Shown one piece after another: positions 1 through 11,800 of a stretch of 64,000 nucleotides of DNA (the stretch's first letter is position 1; each line of letters opens with the position of its first letter). Below the pieces are notes generated by a model, which was given only the letters and a program-made list of their open reading frames with translations, searched no databases and had not been told where the DNA came from. The translations under genes and the position numbers were made by a program. The stretch covers positions 26,384,640-26,448,639 of the forward strand of contig NC_058342.1 in assembly GCF_905475395.1 (NCBI RefSeq). Direction: 5' to 3'. The stretch comes from Chrysoperla carnea. Its lineage: Eukaryota > Arthropoda > Insecta > Neuroptera > Chrysopidae.

Positions 1-2559
1 AATCTTCAATTCAAGGGTATATTGTTTTTGGTCCAGACAATCTTCAATTCAGGGAGACCTTCTTACACTCTTAAAATGGGCAAGACCCTGGTTACTTTCC
101 CATAGTATTTAATAGAAAAGAAGGACCTGTGACCACTTTTATTATAGTCAATATAAAATCTGAAAGTTCTGCGCAATTTTCTAAAGTACTTTTGTCATAA
201 ACGAAAGCTATTTCGTTTTTATTCTATCAACAGTTATTGAACATGTAGAATTATACTGAACGTATCCCTTGTGTACGGTTTCGGACATGTAAAAATTTCT
301 AATCGTCATAATTTTATTTAATTATTATTTTAAAATAATTTTTAAAAAAATCATCATTCAAAATAGAGAAAATAAAACACCATTTCAATATATAAAAAAA
401 AGAAAATTAGAGAAATATTTTTCAAAAAATTTTCCTACTATAATAATTCTGGCTTAATAAATTATTTCCTAAAAAAAAAATAATATAAAAAATTTGTTTT
501 TAAGAACACATATTAATTTTTATATTTAATATTTTTTATTATATTTAATATTTAGAAAATTTTTTTTATACTTAATTTTCAATATTTTTGGATTGGCGTT
601 TTCAAAAATTGGGCGCCAAAAACAAAAATGTTTGTTTTTTTTTTTTTATAGTATATAACAAAATCAAAAAACTTTCACATTAGGCTAATTATAATATTTT
701 TTTTAATAATAATTTTTAAATATTTTTTTTGTATAATTGCACTCAGAAATAATTTTGGTATTTTGTTTTATTTTTTTAGGGACAAATTTAAAACGTAATC
801 GACATATTCACATCTGACACACATCGATAACATTCTGGAATCAAAACAAAAAAAGGTAAATATAAAAAACCTATAAATGTATGGTAACTAAAAAATAAGC
901 CTTTCCGTTTTTTTAATATAAAAAAAAATTCCATTTTAAATTTGCCCATTTTGTGTATTTGCCATCTAAAAAAGTTCTATTTGTAAGAAGTATTACCTTA
1001 GTACGGTTTTTTTTTTTACAATATTGCACAAAATTGTAGCCTTAGTACATTCTAAGAGTGCATTCGAGTTTGGAATCAACGTTTTTAAACTTTACAATCC
1101 AAATTAAATCAAAATTTTCTTGCCTATTTTAGACTAGTTTCATAGTGTCAACATTATTGACTCAGTATATGCTAAAAGTAGTGTACTCTCATATGAGTAA
1201 ATAATATTGATCGATTAAATTTGTGATTAGAACAGAGACAGCATCGGATAACCATGCTTTTAACAAATATATTAACTGATCATCAATAAAAATCAAATCG
1301 TTTTCATTTTCTTAAATATTATTGTTTCAATATACTCCTCAGACTATCAATATATTGATCAAAATCAATATTGACTCAATAATAATGAACGTGTGAGGCT
1401 GGTCTTCAGTCAAATGAACGATTATCGATTTAACATCTGCTTTTTGCCAGTTCCACTCAAATGCATTCTTTATCCGTATTCTGACAGCTCTCGAAATCGT
1501 TATTGGTAGATGATTAGTTCAAATATACGGATATGGCTGACATTTGTCAAAATAAACACCACCGTCTAACGATAACTATAAGTGTCGTTAAAAAGTTATA
1601 GAATCCGGCCACTGATTAAAGCTTTCACATATAGATGGCAACACATTTTACAAATAGATATAATTAATTTGTGTATATACTCAAAAAAAGTATACTCCAC
1701 TGCGCATATGTACGCGTCTGCGTAGTGTATGTGTGTTTGACGAGTATATTTACAATTTTGTTGTTGTTGTTGTTGTTTTTTTTTCTTTTTTTTTTGGTTC
1801 CATATTATATATTAAATCTTTTTTTTTTCATATTTTTTAGTATTTTTTTTTGTTTTTTAAAAAAATCAAAAAATTCAACTTTTTTTTAATGTTTTCTAAT
1901 AAAATAGACTAGGAAGAATAAAAAATAATTCTTAACACATTCAATGAATTAAATTAAATATAAAACCTCTGAAAATATTTAACATATACAAAAAAAAAAT
2001 AATTGGTTAGCAAATATTAATATTAAAAAATGATTTTTTTTCTAAAAAAAAAGTTTGTAGGATTGATTCATTCTTAATATGACTTAGCGTCGTCGATTAG
2101 AACAAGTGACTAAAAATTACACTATACAAAATAAAAAATAAAAAATCACTCAAAATCGGTTAAATTGAAATCGCATTTAATTAGGATAAAGTGCTGGGGT
2201 GAGACACACTTAGACAATAGGATTGTGATACCAAAAAGTGGGTTGGCCCCCATCCCTTATGGGGATAGTTATTTTTCTGATTGCAAAAATATGTTTACTT
2301 ACTTTTAAAATTGTTGATTCAAGAAAAAATTGCGTCAATGAATAAAGTGTTATATTGAAATTTTGAGTCGTATTCACTTTATTTTGAACCGTATAAACAG
2401 TGAAGTTTTAACCACAGAGCTAGTGAATTAGTATTGGGATGCCATCCTGTTTGGGATAAAAAAATTTTAATGGTTGGTTGAAATAACGAATTTATATCTA
2501 TAATGCAGTCAATCTTAACATGAATTAGAAATTATTATGTTACTAGAGACTTATTTTGC
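1..2559. other. AT-rich intergenic DNA, no gene seen
   Basis: The stretch is dominated by A and T homopolymer runs. No reading frame in it resembles a protein. Around 1755-1865 there is a short (TTG)n run followed by T-rich low complexity, which produces a 72-residue Phe/Leu-rich frame that I regard as chance. Confidence 0.6.
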
Positions 2560-3295
2560 TACCCTTCTACTAAAACAATTCTTCTCAGAGAAAAAATGAA
2601 AGCCTAGTCGTCAAAAAACAAGTTTGCACTCTAAAAGGTCGTGTTGGGCCTCATTTGATGACTTTTATTAATGGCTCAATTTGCGCCCACAATCCGATAT
2701 AAATTAGTGGGATTGTTGCACGAATTGGTTAGTGGGATCGCACAGATCTCTTTGATCGATTAATTTTAAAAGTTATAAACCATAGATTAGCCACAATAGA
2801 AAGAAAATTTTCCCAACTTTTTATTAAACACAGCAGATTGTGCCTTTTAAAAAAGCTTTTGAAAAGTTTAGAGGGGGAACAAAAAACTATTATGACCACG
2901 CTGAAATATTTTATGGTTTACCACTTTGGTCGCCAGTTTAGAATTGTCTAGGTATCAATATTGTGAAAATGTTAACTGGTTACCCAGCCGAATTCATAAT
3001 TTTCTTCCCAAAATATCATTATTCCGGGTGACTTCAAGACTTTGAGACTCTTTGGTTGCTCTTTTATCGGAGGATCAATTTGAGCCCTCAATCCGACCCT
3101 TTTAGATATTCTAGCTTGTCTTTTGACCATCGGGCTTCTATTTTTCTCTGGAAGGCAATAGTGGTATTTCATTCTGGAAGACAATTTATGCATTTAGATA
3201 AAATGTACATATATTGCTTATAACGACTTTCGGATATAATGACCGTAATTTTACGATCAATGCCATTATAACCGATTTTGATTGTAGTATAAAAA
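2560..3295. repeat. Dispersed repeat copy with pogo-like right end
   Basis: Positions about 2730-3060 match 5633-6085 in the same orientation, sharing blocks such as GATCGATTAATTT, CAGATTGTG, and the run from TATGGTTTACC to TAGAATT. The right end (about 3255-3290, ...TATAACCGATTTTGATTGTA) resembles the terminal repeat of the element at 30988-31703. The central part also resembles the units at 20030-20700. It is a decayed, non-coding, non-autonomous element; the left boundary is not defined. Confidence 0.55.
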
Positions 3296-5559
3296 CAAAA
3301 AAATAATAATATTAAAATCAAACATTCAAATTACAGAGTGTTACATAAATATCACTGTTATAAATTCAAAATCATTTGTTTTAGATTAATATTCAAAAAA
3401 TCATTCAAGAGCGCCGAATTAATGATGGAAATATTTTTTGTTAGGAGTATAAGGTGGCAAGATTCATCCCGCAATTCAATATGCAGGCAATTCTCTCAAA
3501 ACATGCCTTATGAAATTATTTTAACACATCACGTGGCCCTAGATATAGAAAATGGAGTGCGTTTTCGATCTAGCTGTCAAATGAAGTTTTACAAAAAAAA
3601 GAGCCCATGATCCTTATCTGTCAAGAGCCTCTAAAAGGTTAAAGACGATTATGGTCACAAAAAGCCTTATGGCTCCCGTGTGTTCAATCCAGATAGCTCT
3701 GGCAACCATGACCTGATATTTTGGATGATTTCTGGAATATCATGTAAAACAAACTGACCATAAAATTGTGGCTATATAAAAAAAATAACCATACTTTGAA
3801 CGTTTTTTGGTAACCACTCTGTAAATTATTTTAATATAAACTCACAAAAATCTACTTAAAAAACACGATAAAAATAAATATAATTGACATGGATCAAAAA
3901 TTTGGATAATATTTTGTACTTATGGAGCAACAGTTGCATAAACCGACCTCTGAACCGACCAATCCAACAAATTGACAAAAAATTGTTGCCAAATTTAATT
4001 TCACTATTATACAAAACGATATAATTTAAATTCGTTTTAAATCGCTCTCCTAAACAAATGTATTGTTGAACGTACTCCTTTTTAAAGTTTCACACTGTTG
4101 AATGGTACCCATTTAAGTGTGTGTTTAGTTCTTCCAAATTCTTGATCACAATCAATTTTTCAAAATTAATAATAATTATAAAAATATACTAAAAAAAACT
4201 TCAAAATAACCAAATAATAATAATAAGTATTTTTTTTTTTAATTATCACGAAAAATTGTAAAAATTTTCATTGGGAACTATAAAAATTGGTAAAAATTAT
4301 GTGTATAAATTTTCTTTTGAAAGAAAAAAATTGTATTTCGCGCTTTTTTTCTATCTGGGCATTTAATATTTACGATATTGGTTTTAAATTAGCGTTGGAA
4401 TATTTTTTTTATAAAAAAAATTCGCCCCCCTCCCAAAAATAAAAAAAAATCAGTAAAACCAATGATTTTTTAATAATAATTCGTTAAACAGCTATGGTTT
4501 TGCCAATAATTATAAACTGTCTGGATTTCACGTTGTTAATTAAATAATTTCTTCTGATTTAAGAGAGACAAAAATATTTCTGGCATGTTAAAATCATGGC
4601 TTCCAAGTCATGTTAAACCGATCTCCATATTTTTTGAAATTTTTAAGATGGTAGTTTTCCAAACACTATTATATCGAATAGCGTTCAGCTGCCTGAGACT
4701 TAACTTATACGAGAATCCGAAGATAATCCTCTATTCTTATTACGAGTTAAGTTTTACGAAATAATTCTTTTCCTTCGATTCGAATTTTGACAATATGTCA
4801 GAATCGTTTATTCAGAAATTGCGAGTTAATAAAAAAACGGATATAATTGCGTACTAGTTTTGTAAACTTGCATTTTAAAGAAAATTTTTTTCATTCAAAT
4901 GCGTTTTTGTGGAAAACTTTTAGCAGATTTTAAAAACAGAGAAAACTTTAATTCAACCAGTAATTTCAATCAAAAACAGTCGAAATGTCTGTCCGATACT
5001 TCTTATGCGCAAGGAATAACTATATAATATGTTATAAAACAGTTTAGAATTATTGACACGAACATAGCTATATGTACAATACTAAAATAATAGGAATCAA
5101 AAATATGCTTTTAAAAAAGTTAACAAAAAACACGAAAACATTGAGATTTCAAATTTGGTTTGTTTTTTAACCTCTAAAATTTTCTTATACAATAATTTTT
5201 TTTTTAATTGGCGCACCCAAAAATTATAATTATTTCGTAATTATAAATTATTGTAAAAAGATACAAAAAATTTTGTATAAACAAGTTATATAAAAACATT
5301 TAATTTTTTTTTTTTAATAGATTTTTCAACTTTTTTTTTTGGGATTAAAAATGTATTGTTGCCCATTTTTTTTGGTGTGGGCAACACTCTCTCTAAGTTG
5401 GATATTTTTAACATCTAATTAAATTGAGAATTAAAAATGGTAGTTCCTTTTGTACACGCATTTGTATTTAGAACGTGTGCTAAGAAAAGCATTTATAGGT
5501 TCAATTAATAAAAGTCTAAAATCAGTTAGGGCATTAAAAGTTCTATCCAAATTCAAAGT
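3296..5559. other. AT-rich intergenic DNA, no gene seen
   Basis: No reading frame with recognisable similarity. The 90-residue frame at 3338-3610 has no family features. Confidence 0.55.
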
Positions 5560-6090
5560 GTTCCATTTCAGTCTAAAAAAGGATTTTGAAGTAACTCGAC
5601 AGATCGAATTTTTCAGCTAGATTTTTTAAGGGGATTCCCCAGATTTCTTTGATCGATTAATTTCGAAAATTATAAAACAAAAAATTTGGACACAATAGAA
5701 AATCATCTCAATTTTCCGTTAAAGAAAGCAGATTGTGTCTTTTGAAAGAACTTGTGGAAAGTTTAGAGGGGTCTTGAGCCTCATATGGCATGTACTGGCT
5801 TTTTTAATGAAGCCCAAATTTGGCTGTCCGTAATTGTTACTCCCCCAAAAGTCCTTTGTGATCATGATAAAATTTCTTAGTACTACGTTAATTCTTTCGG
5901 AATCAAGGAACTATCATGAACACGCCCAAAAATTTCTATGGTTTACCGCTTTGGCTGCAAATTTAGAATTTTCTAGGTATTAATATTCCGGAGATATACC
6001 TAATTTGTTGCCCCCTTCAGTTAATAGTAATTTTCTCCACAAAATACGCATGTTCCCGAGTGAGTTCAAGAATTTTAGACCGCTTTCAAG
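5560..6090. repeat. Second copy of the 2.7-3.0 kb dispersed repeat
   Basis: This is a diverged direct-orientation copy of the segment at about 2730-3060. Shared anchors are the GATCGATTAATTTC block, a CAGATTGTG(C/T)CTTTT block, a GTTTAGAGGGG block, and the run TATGGTTTACC(A/G)CTTTGG followed by TTAGAATT. No coding capacity is seen. Confidence 0.55.
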
Positions 6091-6219
6091 TATGTTAAAA
6101 AAATTAAATTTAGACTAAAACTTTTTAATGCAATTGTCCCTTATTAATTGGTATATATAGAAAATACTTTTTTCCAATGAAAATCATCTGAATACAACCC
6201 TGTTACATAATAAGTGTTG

Positions 6220-6225
<6 letters not shown>

Positions 6226-6259
<34 letters not shown>
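6226..6259. repeat. Poly(A) tract
   Basis: An uninterrupted run of A on the plus strand, longer than 30 bases. It could be the tail of a retroposed sequence or simple slippage; no target-site duplication was recognised. Confidence 0.8.
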
Positions 6260-6262
<3 letters not shown>

Positions 6263-7364
6263 AACTCAAAAAAAACTTGGTGCATTGTAAATCAAAAAAA
6301 ATTTTTGTTTAAATTTTCTTAGCAGATAAAAATATTTTTATAAATTGGGTTATCATCGAGGTGTATGAAAAACGCCTCGTTTTTCAATTTTTTCTTATTA
6401 TTGATAATTTTTCCTTTACACTAGTATTTTCCTAAGTATATTATGTCAATATAATATTTTACCTAAAAAAATTGTTTCTTACAAATTACCACAAAATTTG
6501 TAGAGCAACTTTTCTCATTTTTTTTTTTCTTTTTTTTTCCTTTGAAATATACAAACAAATTGAAAATCAAAAAATTATTGAAAATCAAAAACAATTTTTT
6601 TTATAGTTTTATAGCTATTTGATAGCATAATTATTTTTATAAAAAGAATTACATTATTTTTTCGTTTTTAGTGTTCTCTCACTTGTTATTCATTAGTATA
6701 GTCTAAAAATTGTATATAATATTGTATCGTATGCGCATGCGTAAATGTTTATAATTGTTTATAAATTTTTTATATAAAAATGTTTATATCAAATGTTTGG
6801 ATTATTTAACAAGTACTTAATTTTATATTTCAAATATATTATTGCACATGTTCCCATATTGAAAACAAAACTTTAAAAAAAATTATAAGAATAAAAAACA
6901 ATTAATTAGTTTACTTTATAAAATCATAGATGTCTCTGTCAATTAACAAAATTAATGTTTGTTCCATTTGTAATTCAAGAACCTTGTACGCGAGCTCTGT
7001 CAATGATCGCATAAAAAATTTAATTGTGAATCTTTTAAGCCTGTTTCTTAGTGTTGCCTATTGTAGGCGTCGTCTATTGTGGCATAAAATTCAATTAATA
7101 CGTCATACGGAATTGCCATGAGTGTAGCATGTGTCTAAATCGATACCATTCATGCAACTTCAGTTTGGTATATCATGTCGTTACAAACTTCTACAAACAT
7201 TTTGTCGATTTCTAGTTTTATTGCAAAAATTAGCCATTTTCAAGGGTTTTGTCTATGAAATAGGCATAATATTCAAAATTAAACCTTCGTTTTCATTTGA
7301 TTTATGCGGTTTATTTTTTGACAGCGTCGAAAGCAGCTTTTAAATTGCCTTTGAGATTGTATAT
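6260..7364. other. AT-rich intergenic DNA, no gene seen
   Basis: The two small frames at 6930-7121 and 7131-7343 show no domain, no splice context and no codon bias that would support a gene. Confidence 0.5.
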
Positions 7365-8000
7365 TTCTCTTCCAAAAACCATTCCAACTCGTGCTAACTC
7401 AACACAATCCAACTAGACTGAATTAGAAAGGATTGGGATGTTTTTTGGCAGCCCGTATACATTCTGATGATGACATTTGTATGCAGAGTTAAACGTTTAA
7501 CTGTTAACTGCGCATGTTTAAAAATCTCTTCTAAAACACTCCTACTCGTGCTAATTCAACCCAATCCAATGTGTTAGATTGAATTAGAAAAGATTGGGGT
7601 GATTTTTTATATCGCTTTTACATTCTGACGGTAATTATAAGCAGAGTTAAACGTTTAACTGTTAACTGCGCATATTTAGTAATCTATTTTAAAAACTATT
7701 CCAACCCGTGTTAACTCAACCCAATTTAATGCGTTATTGAATGAATAAGAACGAGTTGGAGTGATTTATGGCAACCCGTTTACATTCTGACGGTGATATT
7801 GTATACAAAGTTAAACGTTTAACTGTTAACTGCGCATGCTTAATCATATTTTCTTAAAATCACTCCAACCCGTGCTAACTCAACCTAATTCCAAAGTGTT
7901 ATAGATTGATTATTGAATAAGAAAGAGTTGGGGTGATTTTTGACAGCCCGTTTACATTCTGACGGTGACATTTGTTAAATGTGCATGCTTAATTATCAGT
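7365..8000. repeat. Tandem array of ~160-bp units, about four copies
   Basis: Each unit runs through CACTCCAACCCGTGCTAACT, a GATTGAATTAGAAAAG segment, GAGTTGGGGTGATTTTT, CCGTTTACATTCTGACGG and then GTTAAACGTTTAACTGTTAA. The core AAACGTTTAA falls at about 7491, 7649 and 7813, so the period is 158-164 bp. The fourth unit (7850-8000) has lost that core. Within each unit CACTCCAACCC and GAGTTGGGGTGA are imperfect inverted repeats. The units are diverged, so the array is not a very recent expansion. Confidence 0.8.
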
Positions 8001-8899
8001 TCTAAAATTATAAATAGAACAAACTGGTAACCATGATCTCAATAATTTATCAATAAAAGATATTTTAGCGTGATTAATTTAAAAAATATATGGATTCACT
8101 ATTGCACTAAAAAAATTAGTTCTGTTCAAAAATTAAAAAAAATTGGTTGTCAATTCTACGGCCAGCGTAGATTTTGGATAATATATATTTCAATTGATAA
8201 ATTTTGAGACGTTTCATCTCAATTAATAAAAATATAAAATAAATATTTAAAAAAAAAAAAGTCGTATATACATAAAATCAGAGGACCCTGTTCAAAAAAT
8301 AATTTAATAAAATTTCTTTTTTTCTTTCTTTAAAATAACAATCAGTGGAAAATGGTCCCAAGTTTTCTTTTGTTGAAAAACTTAATATATACATATTGTT
8401 TTTATTTTTTTTTGGGACACATTGATCCATATTTGGATATTTACAACCAAAGATTTGACGTAAACATTTTTAACATTAATTTGACAAAAAAATTTCCATT
8501 GTCCATTTTTTTTTTGCATTCTGTGTAAAAACTATACAATGAATGGCTTTGTTTCTATGAAAATACAAAAATTTTCATGTACTTTAAAAAGAACGACACG
8601 AAAAAACAGTTTTTGTTTTGTTTTTGAAAAATTTCTACTAGTTATTTTTTTAATTATTAATATAATTATGTCTATTCATTTGGTGGGACAGAATGTTGCC
8701 AGAAATGCGATTTGGTGATGCGATTTAGTGTGACAATAATTTTTATCAAATAAATTTTCTACCTAAATGTTTTTTTTTTTTACTAGCTATGTATAAGTGA
8801 TTTTAAAAAGTGCAAAAATCATTGTCTTAACATTGTTTTCATCACCAAAATTTGCTCGCATTTTGTACATCTGTCGCGCTGGAACTAAGCCCTACATCG
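8001..8899. other. Likely 3' UTR and flank of orb2, no other gene
   Basis: AT-rich sequence directly downstream of the orb2 stop codon on the minus strand. Several TTTATT motifs on the plus strand (AATAAA on minus, for example near 8403) could be polyadenylation signals, but none stands out. Confidence 0.4.
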
Positions 8900-11800
8900 T
8901 TAACACCAACGGAAGGGCACTGCACGTGGTCTATCAGCGCCTTCCTTTACCAATGGTTTATGAAATTCTCGTCCAGGACGTGAATGTATTGTTGCCCAAC
9001 AATTTTCACAATAATACTAAATTTTCAAATATAATTTTCCATTAAACGTATTCAATTTAAATATTCAGTACATTATAACAATTTTTCTTTTTGGAATTTA
9101 GAGAAGGCACTACTTTGTAGTTCAATTCTTTGCTTACTGCCACTTTTCGGATAGCCACTTTTCGTGATTTCTGACATTATCTCGCCCTATCGTTAAATCA
9201 ACCCGATTTTTGTTATCTCTGGATTAAATTTATCTTGTAAAATCCGTTTAAATAAATTCAGGGGAAAAAATTTTCCCTGATTTTTAACAATGTTTTTACC
9301 CCTCTCATTTGAAAAAATGCTCTATTGACCTACATTTTTATATTTTTTCTGAAAATCCTTTTTACAATTCTTTTTCCTCGTTTCGGAATTTACGTAACCA
9401 AATGTCTATTTTTTTGGACTACTAACGTTTTCATCAAAGAACGATTAATAATTATTTCCAAAAACAGAAACTGTTATAATGTAAGACATTTATTAGAGAA
9501 ACTTTGGAACTTACTTGTAAACAGGTGACATTTGCACAGAAAAATGGTGCAAATTTGCCACCACACCGTTGTCCTTGACATTCATCACACATTTGATCAT
9601 CTAAAACGTACGGTTTAACTTCCACACGCTTATCAATGTCACCGTGTTGTAATTGTACAAAACGGGCACTAATCGCAGCTATATAACTCTGTTGATTGCT
9701 AAATGCAACACGTCCAGCTCCTTTTGGATACTTCAATTCTGGGTCAGTATCAATACCAGCATAACATACGCCACCATACAAACGATCCATTATCATTGCT
9801 AATTCCACTGCAAAACAAACCAAATTAATTGTTTAAAAAACCTGTATATATTGAAATCTAAATAAGCTCAGTCACTTTTAAAGCGCTCACAATATTTCAG
9901 CATTCTGTTTTTTCATGTTAAGATATTATGCTACCTGTAGGCCCGTGCGCAGAAATCATTAAGGAGGTGAGTGGGGTTCTAATTCAAATTTTTGTTAATC
10001 TTGTTAGGTCATAAAATCGATAAAAGTACACACGGACCTGGCTACCTGATAGCCGGGCGGACAAACTTGATCTTTGTTCCAACGCCGCTGAACGAGTTGT
10101 CGCTAAGGTACAATATCGATTTCAAAGGGATCATAGAGAGTTCCAGGTAATTGCGAGCAATCGGGGGCAGTAGGCCATCGAATCATCGTGTTTATCAAGC
10201 ACAAAGATGGCCACTGCAGCGGCTACACATTTTGCTTCGGCATCATTATCCGTGATAATAAAACATCCAAAACAATTTGGTCGCGTGGAAAAGTAGGTAC
10301 TGAAGCTCAGACGGTTTGATTTTGACGTTCTTGAACAACTCCAAGTGATTCAAGGAATATGAGTGATTTGAGGGCAAACTTTTTTCAGATGCTAACTTAA
10401 TCTTGTTTTTGGTTGCATACATACCTGCTTTAAGAGGTCTTGGAACGCCACCAACAAATACAGTTTTTCGTGGATCCAAAGGCATTGATGCATCAAGTAC
10501 AAAATCAGCGTCAGATAAACGCCAGGGACGGATTTGCACTGGCTTATCTTTAATTGTTGGCGATGATACGCATAAATATAGTTTATCTTCGTCAGTAATA
10601 CAGGCGTCAATCAATTGTTGTACTGATGTTTCATCCTAAAACAGAATATTCAACACTTAGAATTAGGCAACACTTAGATAAATTCACAAACTAAGGCGTC
10701 GTATATGATTCGTTTTCTAGACATCGTATGAACAGGTTTAGAAAATAAAATTTATACCTGGAAAAGTAAAAACGCATATCCTTTTGGTGGAAAATACGAT
10801 TTACTTTCAGCTTTATGAGGCCAATCAACCACCAATGGTCCAAAACGTCGAAAACTAGCTGTTATTTCATCTTCATCGATATCCGGTGGTAAGCCACCAA
10901 CGAAAACTTTACGTGAAAATCGTTCACCACCTTCCGAACCCTGTTCAAATAAAATTTATGTATACATTTTTTTTTTTTTTGGATTAGTTTTGATTTTGAA
11001 TCATTTCATTACTTACTGGTGAGTGGGGCGAAGATCTCGATGGAGATGATAACGACTGTGGAGCAGCAGGATCAACTAAATGTCCAGGTTCTTCTAACAG
11101 TACACCCGCTTGATCGTCTAAGCCAAAAGTAGATTTTCCTCCAATGATATTGCCTAAAAATTTAATTTTATATCATAAAATAATTCTCTATAAACGTTCT
11201 TTTTGGCGAGGGCCAGGATAAGAAACATATTTTCAATTAAAAGCAGAGGCGTATTAAATAAATTATAATTTTTAACTAGTACTTATATAATACGCGCTGC
11301 TTTGTAACCTTGCGCCCCTAAACACGTACCTAGTTTGCCTTACGGATAATCCGTCTTTCATTAAAAGATATAACGAGTGTTAAGAATAATTTCCCTCTTA
11401 ACCTTCTTTAGATACGCTCGAAATTATCCCAACGAATTTGGCCTTTCAAATTCTACTAGCACCTTAAATTTTTTATTATTCTGAGACCTCAAGTGGTGAT
11501 AAAAATACAAAAGAAAAAAAAAACAGATATAGTTTAATTAATTATATAAATACTCTTTATATACTGAAATATTGAGCTTACGAGAACAAGAGATTGTTTA
11601 CACTTTCACTAAAAGCTTGCTCCTAACAAGGCCGTCCTTACCCGGGAGTGCAAGGAGTGCGTGGTTCCCGGATACAGAGTCTTGGGAGGGCATACCATTC
11701 ATTATAGATAAAGCGGCGCCAGTGATATTTACGACGGCAAATAAAACAACGAAGAAACACAAATTTGTACGATAAGGGCACCAGATTGATTTACAAAGCC

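Noticed and set aside
8797-9045. 82-residue plus-strand frame
   Set aside because: Its complement encodes the conserved CPEB C-terminus with correct splice phase; the plus frame has no support.
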